Source of the DNA: an uncultured Eubacteriales bacterium
GTDB taxonomy: Bacteria; Bacillota; Clostridia; Oscillospirales; Acutalibacteraceae
Reading direction: 5' to 3'
Assembly (NCBI GenBank): GCA_900317795.1
Contig: ONIF01000045.1
Span: 1-10,270, forward strand
Length of the DNA: 10,270 nucleotides
Positions within the stretch are counted from its first letter, which is position 1, and each line of letters starts with the position of its first letter. A model generated the notes under the pieces. That model was not told where the DNA came from, did not search any database, and saw only the letters and a program-made list of their open reading frames with translations. Made by a program: the position numbers and the translations under genes. Shown piece by piece: positions 1 to 6,530 of the stretch.

Positions 1-126
1 GCTTTCGAGACTAACTGTATATCCTCAAAAAATGTATTCTCTTTTGCTTCTTTTGCTCTATAAGCACTTTTACTTTTTAAAAACTTGGAAACTGGTGTAT
101 ATAATACATTATAAGGAAAATCTTTT
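1..126. other. Left edge: no supportable gene
   Basis: No start-to-stop gene can be supported here. On the plus strand a frame is open from base 1 to a TAA at 61-63 (20 codons, ending in a hydrophobic stretch), which could be the tail of an upstream gene. On the minus strand one frame is open across the whole stretch and off the left edge, reading for example YTPVSKFLKSKSAYRAKEAK, which has protein-like composition. It has no ATG, GTG or TTG in this stretch and continues antisense into the first gene, so it is chance or a decayed gene end. Confidence 0.3.
77..105 (+). promoter_or_regulatory. Candidate sigma-A promoter for the first LCP gene
   Basis: A perfect TATAAT lies at 100-105, 42 bases before the chosen start codon. 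The -35 box is poor: TTAAAA at 77-82 gives a 17-base spacer. A second reading uses TTGGAA at 85-90 with ATTATA at 108-113. The region is AT-rich, so the call rests mainly on the perfect -10 and its distance from the gene. Confidence 0.35.
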
Positions 127-130
127 ATGA

Positions 131-140
131 AAAGGAGAAA
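131..140 (+). promoter_or_regulatory. Ribosome binding site that fixes the LCP start
   Basis: AAAGGAGAAA lies here, with GGAG at 134-137 and ten bases before the ATG at 148. An in-frame ATG at 127 lies upstream of this site and would place the Shine-Dalgarno inside the coding sequence. The ATG at 148 is therefore preferred, shortening the longest reading by seven residues. Confidence 0.75.
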
Positions 141-147
141 TGGGTAT

Positions 148-1362
148 ATGCCTGAAAATAATGAAGAACAAGAAAAAGTATTTTTCCGAAATCCGTTTGT
201 TCAGCAGGAAGAAGGACTTTTTGACGGTGCCTATCACAGAGTGCCTCCGCCCAAAAAAAGTATTTATGCCCCTCCCCGAAAAAATGCCCTTTCCAAAAAG
301 CATATTATCTTTAATACAATCAGTATCGTATTGAGTATCATGCTTATATTGTCAGGCTCTTTCTGTTTAGTGGCGTATTCCTATTTCAACAGGATAAATT
401 ATGAAGAAATAGATGAAGAAAATGCCCCTATCAACTACACGGGCAGGCATACAAGCGACAGCAAGGTAAATGCCTATAACGGTGAACTTCTCGATGACCC
501 TATGATATTGAACATCATGCTTTTCGGTGCGGACACGAGAAAAGGTCAGTCAAGCGGTCAATCCGATACCATGATTATTTTTTCCATAGATACGAGGCAT
601 AAAAAATTAAAAATGCTTTCTCTCATGCGTGATACCTATGTAGAGATACCCGACTATGAAAATAACAAAATCAATGCATCATTTTTCTACGGGGGGGCAA
701 GCCTTGCCGTGCAGACCGTTCAGCGTAACTACGGAATAAAAATAGACCGCTATGCCGTGGTTGACTTCAAGAGTTTCAGAAATATCATAGATACTCTCGG
801 TGGAATAGATATAGAACTTCGTGAAGAAGAAATAGATTATATCAACTGGCAGTGCTGGGTAAACGGTCAGGTCGATACCCGTGACGAAATTGATATAAAC
901 CAATTCATTTTCTACGATAACGGGGAGGGCGAACCGGTTGCAAACGTTCACCTTAACGGCAGGCAGGCTCTTTGGCACGCAAGAAACAGAGGTCAAGAGG
1001 GTATTTGTGACGGTGACGACTATACAAGAACCCTTCGCCAGAGAAAAGTGATGTCAATATTGATAGACAGGCTTAAAAAATCCGATTTTGCAACTATCAT
1101 GTCGGTCATATATGACATAGGACCTATGATAACAACTAACCTCAAAACTTCGGAAATAACCAAGCTTGCCACTAATATCACAACTTACCTTAAATATGAC
1201 ATAGTATCTGCATCAGCCCCCGATTATTCCCACTTTGGTATAGACTTCTATTATGACAATCTCTGGATAAACGGCTACGGGCTTGAATGTATCGTCATCT
1301 ACGACTGGAACTCTTTCAGAAAGAGAGTTGCCGATTTCGTCTTTGAAGACGTAACTTTATAA
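148..1362 (+). CDS. LytR-CpsA-Psr (LCP) family cell-wall glycopolymer ligase
   Basis: This encodes a 404-residue membrane protein of the LCP family. Known members transfer glycopolymers (teichoic acid, capsule, wall polysaccharide) from undecaprenyl carriers onto peptidoglycan outside the membrane. A cytosolic tail of about 50 residues precedes one membrane helix (about 52-79), and the extracellular LCP domain spans about 121-350. Visible motifs are NIMLFGADTR (122-131), SDTM (139-142), the RDTYV arginine-aspartate (161-165), LGGIDIEL (217-224), NGRQALWHARNRG (270-282) and DDYTRTLRQR (290-299); these arginines and aspartates correspond to the family's pyrophosphate and metal site. The start follows the Shine-Dalgarno at 131-140. 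It resembles the LCP protein at 3950-5155, sharing NGRQALWHARNRGQEGIC, so the two are paralogues. A heptamer repeat begins directly after the stop. The polymer attached cannot be told from sequence. Confidence 0.93.
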   Translation: MPENNEEQEKVFFRNPFVQQEEGLFDGAYHRVPPPKKSIYAPPRKNALSKKHIIFNTISIVLSIMLILSGSFCLVAYSYFNRINYEEIDEENAPINYTGRHTSDSKVNAYNGELLDDPMILNIMLFGADTRKGQSSGQSDTMIIFSIDTRHKKLKMLSLMRDTYVEIPDYENNKINASFFYGGASLAVQTVQRNYGIKIDRYAVVDFKSFRNIIDTLGGIDIELREEEIDYINWQCWVNGQVDTRDEIDINQFIFYDNGEGEPVANVHLNGRQALWHARNRGQEGICDGDDYTRTLRQRKVMSILIDRLKKSDFATIMSVIYDIGPMITTNLKTSEITKLATNITTYLKYDIVSASAPDYSHFGIDFYYDNLWINGYGLECIVIYDWNSFRKRVADFVFEDVTL

Positions 1363-1408
1363 TTAGCAATTAGCAATTAGCAATGTGCAATGTGCAATGT
1401 GCATTGTA
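1361..1408 (+). repeat. Heptamer short tandem repeat, array 1
   Basis: Directly after the LCP stop codon, 7-base units run in register: a partial AATTAG, CAATTAG twice, CAATGTG three times, then degenerate CATTGTA. The consensus is CAAT(T/G)(A/T)G. An array of the same unit follows another gene at 8682-8737. Such short tandem heptamers are known in some bacterial genomes; their function is unknown. The rest of the gap to 1571 holds the palindrome described next and the CobW ribosome binding site. Confidence 0.85.
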
Positions 1409-1412
1409 TCAT

Positions 1413-1537
1413 TTTATAGTAAACGACAAAATGAATCGCCCTATGTCATTCCGAGCAAAGCGAGGAATCTTGAAAGATTCTTCGTCACTTCGTTCCTCAG
1501 AATGACAAAAGAAATTTTCAGTGACGTTTACTATAAA
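1413..1537. repeat. 125-bp nested palindromic element (REP/MITE-like)
   Basis: A perfect 13-base inverted repeat bounds the element: TTTATAGTAAACG at 1413-1425 and its complement at 1525-1537. Nested inside at 1444-1507 is an imperfect palindrome that begins TGTCATTCCGAG and ends CTCAGAATGACA. The inner sequence belongs to a widely dispersed bacterial intergenic repeat, recognised from memory, whose spurious translation often reads HSEERSDEES. It encodes no transposase, and I see no clear target-site duplication. It fills the gap between the LCP gene and the CobW gene and could act as a transcript-end or stability hairpin. Confidence 0.75.
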
Positions 1538-1571
1538 TTGGAATAAAAATAAAAAAAGGAGTGCATTCAAA

Positions 1572-2618
1572 ATGACAAAAATTGATATTTTCTCGGGCTT
1601 TCTTGGTGCAGGCAAAACGACGCTTATCAAAAAGCTTATCAAAGAGGGCTACAAAAATGAAAAGCTTGTTCTTATCGAGAACGAGTTCGGTGAAATAGGC
1701 ATAGACGGTGGTTTTCTCAAAGAGGCAGGCATACAAATCAATGAAATGAATTCGGGTTGTATCTGCTGTTCACTTGTCGGAGATTTCAGACAGGCTTTGA
1801 CAAAAGTTTTGGAAGAATATCACCCCGACAGAATTATTATAGAGCCGTCGGGTGTCGGCAAGCTCTCAGATGTAATCAACGCTGTAAAGACGGTTGCAAG
1901 TGACGAAGTTGTATTGAACAGCTTTGTAACCGTTGCAGACGCTACAAAATGTAAGATTTACATGAAAAACTTTGGAGAGTTCTATAACAATCAGATAGAG
2001 AGTGCAAGCACGATTATTTTGAGCAGAACGCAGAATATGACAGATGAAAAGCTTGCAAAGGCTCTGGAACTTATCCGTGAACACAATGAAAAGGCAGTTA
2101 TCGTTACAACTGCATGGGACGACATTACAGGCGAACAGATACTTTCTGCCACAGAGGGCAAGGCACTTTTGACACTTGACGATATACATGACGAAGATGA
2201 ATGTGATGACCCCGAGTGTGAGTGTCATCATCACCATCACCATGACCATGATGAAGATGAAGAACATGAACACCATCACCACCACCATGACCATGACGAA
2301 CATGATGAGCATGAACATCACCACCATCATCACCATGCGGACGAAGTTTTCACAAGCTGGGGTAAGGAAACGGCAAGAAAATATACAAAAGAGGAAATTG
2401 CAGATATTCTCAATGCTCTTTCCGATAGTGAGAAATATGGCTTGGTACTTCGTGCAAAGGGAATTGTGCCTGCTGTTGACGGCACATGGATACATTATGA
2501 CTTTGTGCCCGAGGAAAGTGATGTTCGTACAGGCTCGGCAGACTACACGGGAAGAATATGTGTAATCGGCTCAAAGCTGAATGAAAGCGAGCTTGAAAAG
2601 CTTTTTAAATTGGCGTAA
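1572..2618 (+). CDS. CobW/COG0523-family GTPase, putative metallochaperone with histidine-rich loop
   Basis: This is a 348-residue G3E GTPase. COG0523 proteins couple GTP hydrolysis to delivery or handling of zinc, cobalt or other metals. Seen in order: Walker A GFLGAGKTT (9-17), ENEFGEIGIDG (36-46), the metal-binding CxCC as GCICC (62-66), and IIIEPSG (88-94). The NKxD base-recognition site appears to be replaced by SRTQ (151-154). A cysteine patch CDDPECEC (211-218) runs into a loop at 219-255 with 24 histidines plus Asp and Glu, and a CobW C-terminal domain follows from about 258. The ATG at 1572 is chosen because AAAGGAG ends at 1561, ten bases upstream; a longer reading from GTG at 1521 would start inside the palindrome. 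The next gene starts 11 bases after the stop, indicating an operon. I see no Zur-like operator. Confidence 0.92.
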   Translation: MTKIDIFSGFLGAGKTTLIKKLIKEGYKNEKLVLIENEFGEIGIDGGFLKEAGIQINEMNSGCICCSLVGDFRQALTKVLEEYHPDRIIIEPSGVGKLSDVINAVKTVASDEVVLNSFVTVADATKCKIYMKNFGEFYNNQIESASTIILSRTQNMTDEKLAKALELIREHNEKAVIVTTAWDDITGEQILSATEGKALLTLDDIHDEDECDDPECECHHHHHHDHDEDEEHEHHHHHHDHDEHDEHEHHHHHHHADEVFTSWGKETARKYTKEEIADILNALSDSEKYGLVLRAKGIVPAVDGTWIHYDFVPEESDVRTGSADYTGRICVIGSKLNESELEKLFKLA

Positions 2619-2629
2619 GGGGTGGCAGT

Positions 2630-3586
2630 ATGGCAAAACAACCGATACCCGTATATTTGTTTTTGGGATTTCTCGACAGCGGAAAAACCAAATTTATCCA
2701 TGAAACCCTCTGTGATACACGCTTTCAGAATGGTGATAAAACCCTTGTCATTCTCTGTGAGGAGGGCGAGGAAGAACTTGATACCTCAAAATACAGAGGC
2801 GGAAAAAATGTAAGTATTGTTACAGTGGAGGAAAAGGAACAGCTTACAAGTGAATTTCTTGAAAATGCCCTGAAAAAGAGCCGTGCAGAGCGTGTCATGA
2901 TAGAATATAACGGAATGTGGCTCATGGACGAACTTGGAAAAGCCCTGCCCGAGAATTGGCAGATATATCAAATCATGATGATGGCTGATTCCAATACGTT
3001 TGAGATGTATAACAGCAATATGCGACAGCTTGTATATGACAAGATAAATATAACGGAACTGGTGGCTTTCAACAGATATTCCGATAAAATCGACAAGATG
3101 AGTTTGCATAAAATAGTAAGGGCAATCAACCGCCGTACAGCGATAATATATGAACGTACAGACGGAACTGTTGAAGAAGATAATATAGCAGACCCTCTGC
3201 CGTTTGACGTAAATGCAGATGTTATCGAAGTGAAAGACACGGATTTTGGCTTGCTTTACATGGACGTTATGGACAATCCTCAGAAGTATGACGGAAAGAC
3301 CATAAAATTCAAAGCACTTGTTGCAAGGAGTGCAAGAATGGGGAAAGATACGTTCATAGGCGGAAGATTTGCAATGACGTGTTGTGTGGAAGATATAAGA
3401 TATGTAGGCTTTTTGTGCAAGTGGAAAAGTGCGTCAAGCCTTGCCAATAAAGGCTGGTATCATGTCACGGCAAGTGTAAAAGCTGTAAAAGATGCAATGT
3501 TTGGCGGAGAAGTAGGACCGATGTTCTATGTATCTGACGCAAGAACAGCCGAAAAGCCCGAAGAAGAAACAGTATATTTTTCATAA
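2630..3586 (+). CDS. CobW-like P-loop protein fused to a YcgQ/DUF1980-like C-terminal domain
   Basis: This encodes 318 residues. The N-terminal part resembles a reduced CobW-type GTPase: Walker A GFLDSGKTK (13-21), IEYNG (91-95) where the preceding protein has IEPSG, and FNRYSD (147-152) at the NKxD position. It has no CxCC motif and no histidine loop. The C-terminal part (about 207-303) contains NPQKYDGKTIKFKALV and GGRFAMTCCVEDIRYVGF, which resembles from memory the C-terminal domain of YcgQ (DUF1980/TIGR03943), a family found beside putative metal permeases. No membrane segment is visible, so only the soluble domain is present. The start has GGGG eight bases upstream. It lies 11 bases behind the CobW gene and ahead of a strong terminator, so the two are likely co-transcribed and act in the same metal process. 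The fusion assignment is a homology judgement made without a search. Confidence 0.82.
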   Translation: MAKQPIPVYLFLGFLDSGKTKFIHETLCDTRFQNGDKTLVILCEEGEEELDTSKYRGGKNVSIVTVEEKEQLTSEFLENALKKSRAERVMIEYNGMWLMDELGKALPENWQIYQIMMMADSNTFEMYNSNMRQLVYDKINITELVAFNRYSDKIDKMSLHKIVRAINRRTAIIYERTDGTVEEDNIADPLPFDVNADVIEVKDTDFGLLYMDVMDNPQKYDGKTIKFKALVARSARMGKDTFIGGRFAMTCCVEDIRYVGFLCKWKSASSLANKGWYHVTASVKAVKDAMFGGEVGPMFYVSDARTAEKPEEETVYFS

Positions 3587-3591
3587 AAAAT

Positions 3592-3629
3592 AAAATGGTA
3601 CGGAGTTTTGAATTCCGTACCATTTTTCT
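3592..3629 (+). terminator. Rho-independent terminator of the CobW operon
   Basis: A 13-base perfect stem, AAAATGGTACGGA at 3592-3604 with TCCGTACCATTTT at 3614-3626, has a nine-base loop. Its T-rich 3' arm continues into TTTCTA, and the A-run before the stem provides T's on the other strand. It begins six bases after the stop codon of the fusion gene. Confidence 0.9.
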
Positions 3630-3684
3630 AGTCAACCTCTTGTGCCGGTATACTAAAAAATTCCAACTTGGTTCTTCGACCGGT

Positions 3685-3903
3685 GACCCCTCCGGCATTC
3701 CGCCACTGACGTGACGGAATGCCACCTCCCCTTTCAGGGGAGGCGAGCCTGTTTTATCGCTTAAAATCAGCTTTTTATAAATTCAAATTTCTAAAAAGTA
3801 GCCAAAATACACAAATAAATTTGCGGTTGAAACTCTTGCCTCCCCTGAAAGGGGAGGTGGCAAAAGTTGACAATTTTAATTGTCAACTTTTGGCGGAGGG
3901 GTC
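3685..3903. repeat. Structured inverted-repeat element, copy 1 (219 bp)
   Basis: The element is bounded by GACCCCTCCG (3685-3694) and its complement (3894-3903). Just inside are hairpin L at 3694-3723 (GGCATTCCG stem, TGAC loop) and hairpin R at 3861-3892 (CAAAAGTTGACAATT stem). Inside these sits a perfect 23-base inverted repeat, 3722-3744 with 3838-3860, each arm itself a CCTCCCC/GGGGAGG hairpin. The core is 93 bp (3745-3837). There is no transposase, and short frames here are not genes. TTGTGCCGGTA at 3640-3650 and its complement at 3935-3945 form a further inverted pair outside, so the true unit may be about 306 bp. It fills most of the gap 3587-3949 between convergent operons. MITE-like is the best label. 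Confidence 0.88.
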
Positions 3904-3949
3904 GGGACAGCCAATCAACTTGATTTTTCGTTTTTACCGGCACAACGAG

Positions 3950-5155
3950 TTAGTTTGGATTTTTGTTGAAAACAAATTCATAAAGGGCATTTTTTTCTTC
4001 TTCAAAGTTGGATATGCGTAAAACGGAAGCACCGTTTACGGTATCATAGTCAAAGTTGAATTTCTGAGGAACTTTGTGGGTATCGACTTTGTATTTGAGA
4101 TAGTTGGGCATACCAAGACTTGTTTTGACAGTGTCGGGGAGGTTCATATTGGTAGTAATCATGGGTGCGACATCATAAGCAATTTTAATGAGGTCTGCAA
4201 TGGAAGATGACTGTACTTTCTCAATAACAGCGTCTATCACTTCGGACTGCCTTTGGGTACGTGCAAAGTCGTCACCACTGCAAATACCCTCTTGTCCTCT
4301 GTTTCTTGCGTGCCAGAGAGCCTGCCTGCCGTTGACATGGACTTTAACGCCCGTTTGCCCTTCAAAATCGGGGGCTGTTGACATGAGTTCGTCTTCCACT
4401 TCAACCTGATGATTTCTAAAACTTTGCCAGTCAATGTAATTGATTTCCTCTTCTGTAAGGGTGATGTCAAGACCGCCAAGACTGTTGATGATATAGATAA
4501 AGCTGTCAAAATCGAGGACAATATAATTATCAATTTTGATTTTGAAATTGTACTCAATGGTTTCTATGGCAAGCTTTGCACCGCCGTAGGCAAAGGCGGC
4601 ATTAAGTTTATCTTCTCCTTGATTAAAAATGGGCAGATACAAATCCCTTAGAAAAGATACCTGTTTTAAGGCATTATGTTTTTTGTCTATGGATATTAAC
4701 ATCATGGTATCTGCTCTGCCGTTATCGTCATCAAAATGGTCGTCAAGACCGAATATCATGATATTTTGTATTTGACTGTCGGATTGAAGCGTACCTGCAA
4801 CTTCTTCAACGGCTGCATGGTCGGGGTTATCCCTTGCATAGTCAATTCTTGATAAAAGTGCGGTTACTCCCCCTGCAACTGCAAGCACCGTTACAACTAA
4901 AAGAAAAATGATGAATTTTAAAAAGCCGTGTCTGACTTTTTTGCTTTTCACGACATTGGGGATTTTAATTTCTTTTTTGGGCGGAGGCGATTCGGGGGGC
5001 TTTTCGGGAGGTTTTTCGGGGGGAGGGTCTGTTTTTTTAGGCTTGGGCGGAGGAGGGGGATTGGGATTTTGTTTATTGGCGGGGTGTCCGTTGAAAAAGA
5101 CCTCCTGAAAGCGATATTCTCCTTTTTTGGCATATAATACATTTCCTTTTTCCAA
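3950..5155 (-). CDS. LytR-CpsA-Psr (LCP) family ligase with proline-rich cytosolic tail
   Basis: This encodes a 401-residue LCP protein, predicted to attach glycopolymers to peptidoglycan at the outer membrane face. The cytosolic N-terminus holds a proline-rich, Lys/Glu-containing stretch (about 29-66), then a membrane helix (about 77-102) and the LCP domain (about 129-350). Motifs are NIMIFGLDD (131-139), ADTM (148-151), LRDLYLP (169-175), GGLDITL (227-233), NGRQALWHARNRG (276-288) and DDFARTQRQ (295-303). The start is TTG: AAGGA lies seven bases upstream on the minus strand, and no in-frame ATG precedes the membrane segment. The ATG nearby is out of frame. It lies 16 bases behind the phosphopantetheinyl transferase gene, last in a three-gene operon. 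It is paralogous to the LCP at 148-1362, but the tails differ, suggesting different cytosolic partners. Confidence 0.92.
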   Translation of the reverse strand: MEKGNVLYAKKGEYRFQEVFFNGHPANKQNPNPPPPPKPKKTDPPPEKPPEKPPESPPPKKEIKIPNVVKSKKVRHGFLKFIIFLLVVTVLAVAGGVTALLSRIDYARDNPDHAAVEEVAGTLQSDSQIQNIMIFGLDDHFDDDNGRADTMMLISIDKKHNALKQVSFLRDLYLPIFNQGEDKLNAAFAYGGAKLAIETIEYNFKIKIDNYIVLDFDSFIYIINSLGGLDITLTEEEINYIDWQSFRNHQVEVEDELMSTAPDFEGQTGVKVHVNGRQALWHARNRGQEGICSGDDFARTQRQSEVIDAVIEKVQSSSIADLIKIAYDVAPMITTNMNLPDTVKTSLGMPNYLKYKVDTHKVPQKFNFDYDTVNGASVLRISNFEEEKNALYEFVFNKNPN

Positions 5156-5170
5156 AATTGTTTCCTTCTT

Positions 5171-5788
5171 TCAGATTTCGAGTAAATTTTGAATGCTTAC
5201 ATAAGAGATTTCCGCAGGCTTTTCGGAGTAGTACGAAATGATATATTCACCCAAATCAAGAGAGTGTATATATTTCATTTCGGGCAAATCTTCACTTATT
5301 TTTGAAAAATCCATTAAAAGTCCTCTGCCGTCAAGCTTGGAGAAACATTCTTTTCTTGTCCAAAGCCTGATAAAATCCCTTTGAGGCTGACTGCTTGAAA
5401 GTATGGCAGATTTTTCATCTTGCGTACAGGTACGCCTCAATGTACCCGAATGGACTTTTCTGATTTCCATGATGTCTATGGCGGTATTTTTTTCGGACAG
5501 TATGCAGGCAGCGGCATTTTTACAGTGACTTAAATTGAAAAATATATTGTCATGGTCTTTGAGATAAGGCTTTCCTCTCTGACGAAACTCAAAAACGGGC
5601 TTTTCCGAAATGCCGTATTCCGTTTTAAGCCCGTATCTTAAAAGAAGATACACCGCACAACTGTTGATTTTATCGCCAAGTACGGCATATTCCTTTAATT
5701 TTTCCGTTCTCTGCACGCTTAAAAGACTTTCGGATTTTTCAAGAAATTCATTGTTGAGTTTATCGGCATTTTCAAGTATATATATCAT
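5171..5788 (-). CDS. Sfp-type 4'-phosphopantetheinyl transferase
   Basis: This encodes a 205-residue enzyme expected to move phosphopantetheine from CoA to a serine of an acyl or peptidyl carrier protein. Family motifs are GKPYL (72-76), FFNLSHCK (83-90), AIDIMEIRK (103-111) and WTRKECFSKLDGRGL (143-157). D105, E108 and E147 are likely magnesium ligands and K151 is the conserved motif lysine. The spacing D-I-M-E is one residue longer than the usual D-x-E of Sfp and looks more like the D-I-V-E of AcpS. The start is the ATG at 5788-5786, which overlaps the upp stop as ATGA; a longer frame from 5833 would lie inside upp. That overlap suggests translational coupling. The carrier-protein target is not in the window. 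The length is slightly short for Sfp (about 220). Confidence 0.88.
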   Translation of the reverse strand: MIYILENADKLNNEFLEKSESLLSVQRTEKLKEYAVLGDKINSCAVYLLLRYGLKTEYGISEKPVFEFRQRGKPYLKDHDNIFFNLSHCKNAAACILSEKNTAIDIMEIRKVHSGTLRRTCTQDEKSAILSSSQPQRDFIRLWTRKECFSKLDGRGLLMDFSKISEDLPEMKYIHSLDLGEYIISYYSEKPAEISYVSIQNLLEI

Positions 5789-6414
5789 TTTGTGCCAAAA
5801 ATTCTGTCGCCTGCATCGCCCAAGCCGGGACATATATAAGCATTTTCATTCAATCCCCTGTCCAAAGCACCTATATAAAGCTGTACATCGGGGTGCTGTT
5901 CCGTAAAAGCCTTGACACCTTCGGGGGCTGCGACAATGCACATACATTTGATATGCTTTCCGCCGAGGGCTTTTATTTCATTAACAGCGTCTATGAGAGA
6001 ACCGCCTGTTGCAAGCATGGGGTCTGTTACAATAATCAGCCTTTCTTCAATGAAAGAGGGCAGCTTGCAATAATAAGTTTGGGGCTTGTGAGTTTTCTCG
6101 TCACGGCACATTCCGATATGACCGACTTTTGCACTCGGCAAAAGGGCAAGTATGCCGTTGACCATTCCCAGACCTGCTCGCAAAATCGGCACAACAGCAG
6201 GTTTTTTCCCGTCAAGTACGGGCTGTACGGTATCTTCAATGGGCGTTTTGATTTCAACATCTCTTGTTTTGAGGTCCGAGAGGGCTTCATATCCCATAAG
6301 CATGGCAATTTCTTCCACAAGCCTGCGAAATTCATTTGTACCCGTTCTTTCGTCACGCAGCATAGTGATTTTGTGCTTGATAAGCGGGTGATTCATATAA
6401 TACACGTTTGACAT
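5785..6414 (-). CDS. upp: Uracil phosphoribosyltransferase
   Basis: This cytosolic salvage enzyme (EC 2.4.2.9) converts uracil and PRPP to UMP. It is 209 residues, the usual length for the family. Visible motifs are PILRAGLGM (76-84), the PRPP loop DPMLATGGS (131-139) and the uracil-binding C-terminal stretch YICPGLGDAGDR (193-204). The start is the ATG at 6414, with AAAAGGAG eight bases upstream; an in-frame TTG 99 bases further up has no ribosome binding site. It is the first gene of a three-gene minus-strand operon and its stop overlaps the phosphopantetheinyl transferase start. Its leader can fold to cover the ribosome binding site (6425-6470). No confident promoter was found between it and repeat copy 2. 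Confidence 0.97.
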   Translation of the reverse strand: MSNVYYMNHPLIKHKITMLRDERTGTNEFRRLVEEIAMLMGYEALSDLKTRDVEIKTPIEDTVQPVLDGKKPAVVPILRAGLGMVNGILALLPSAKVGHIGMCRDEKTHKPQTYYCKLPSFIEERLIIVTDPMLATGGSLIDAVNEIKALGGKHIKCMCIVAAPEGVKAFTEQHPDVQLYIGALDRGLNENAYICPGLGDAGDRIFGTK

Positions 6415-6424
6415 AAAAAAATCT

Positions 6425-6470
6425 CCTTTTCGGATAAAATTGATAAGCATAAATGAGCAAATCCGAAAGG
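6425..6470 (-). promoter_or_regulatory. upp leader hairpin covering the Shine-Dalgarno
   Basis: On the minus strand CCTTTCGGAT (6470-6461) pairs with ATCCGAAAAGG (6435-6425): ten base pairs, one bulged A and a 25-base loop. The 3' arm contains AAAAGG, the first part of the upp AAAAGGAG site. A folded leader would therefore limit ribosome access. No known pyrimidine or PyrR element was recognised, so the trigger, if any, is unknown. Confidence 0.45.
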
Positions 6471-6530
6471 CTGCACAAAGAATATGCCCGAAACGAATTT
6501 TATCTGATTTCAACTTTATTTCCGCCTCGT

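Noticed and set aside
1411..1571. Promoter for the CobW operon
   Set aside because: TATAGT and TATAAA occur at the inverted-repeat ends, but no matching -35 sits at a proper distance.
1409..1642. Minus-strand frame with HSEERSDEES
   Set aside because: It is the familiar false translation of the dispersed GTCATTC palindrome and overlaps the CobW gene.
1866..2565. A 209-codon minus frame and a 129-codon plus frame over the CobW gene
   Set aside because: They are antisense or shifted readings of the histidine-rich CAT/CAC stretch, giving poly-Met/Val and Met/Thr runs typical of shadows.
3719..4021. Plus-strand 100-codon frame in repeat copy 1
   Set aside because: It reads PPPLSGEA-type sequence from the inverted repeat and runs antisense into the LCP gene; no ribosome binding site fits.
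5789..5833. N-terminal extension of the phosphopantetheinyl transferase by 15 residues
   Set aside because: The extension lies inside upp; the ATGA overlap gives a better start and a normal N-terminus.
6415..6513. N-terminal extension of upp by 33 residues
   Set aside because: It would start at a TTG without a ribosome binding site, and upp proteins are about 209 residues. AAAAGGAG lies before the ATG at 6414.
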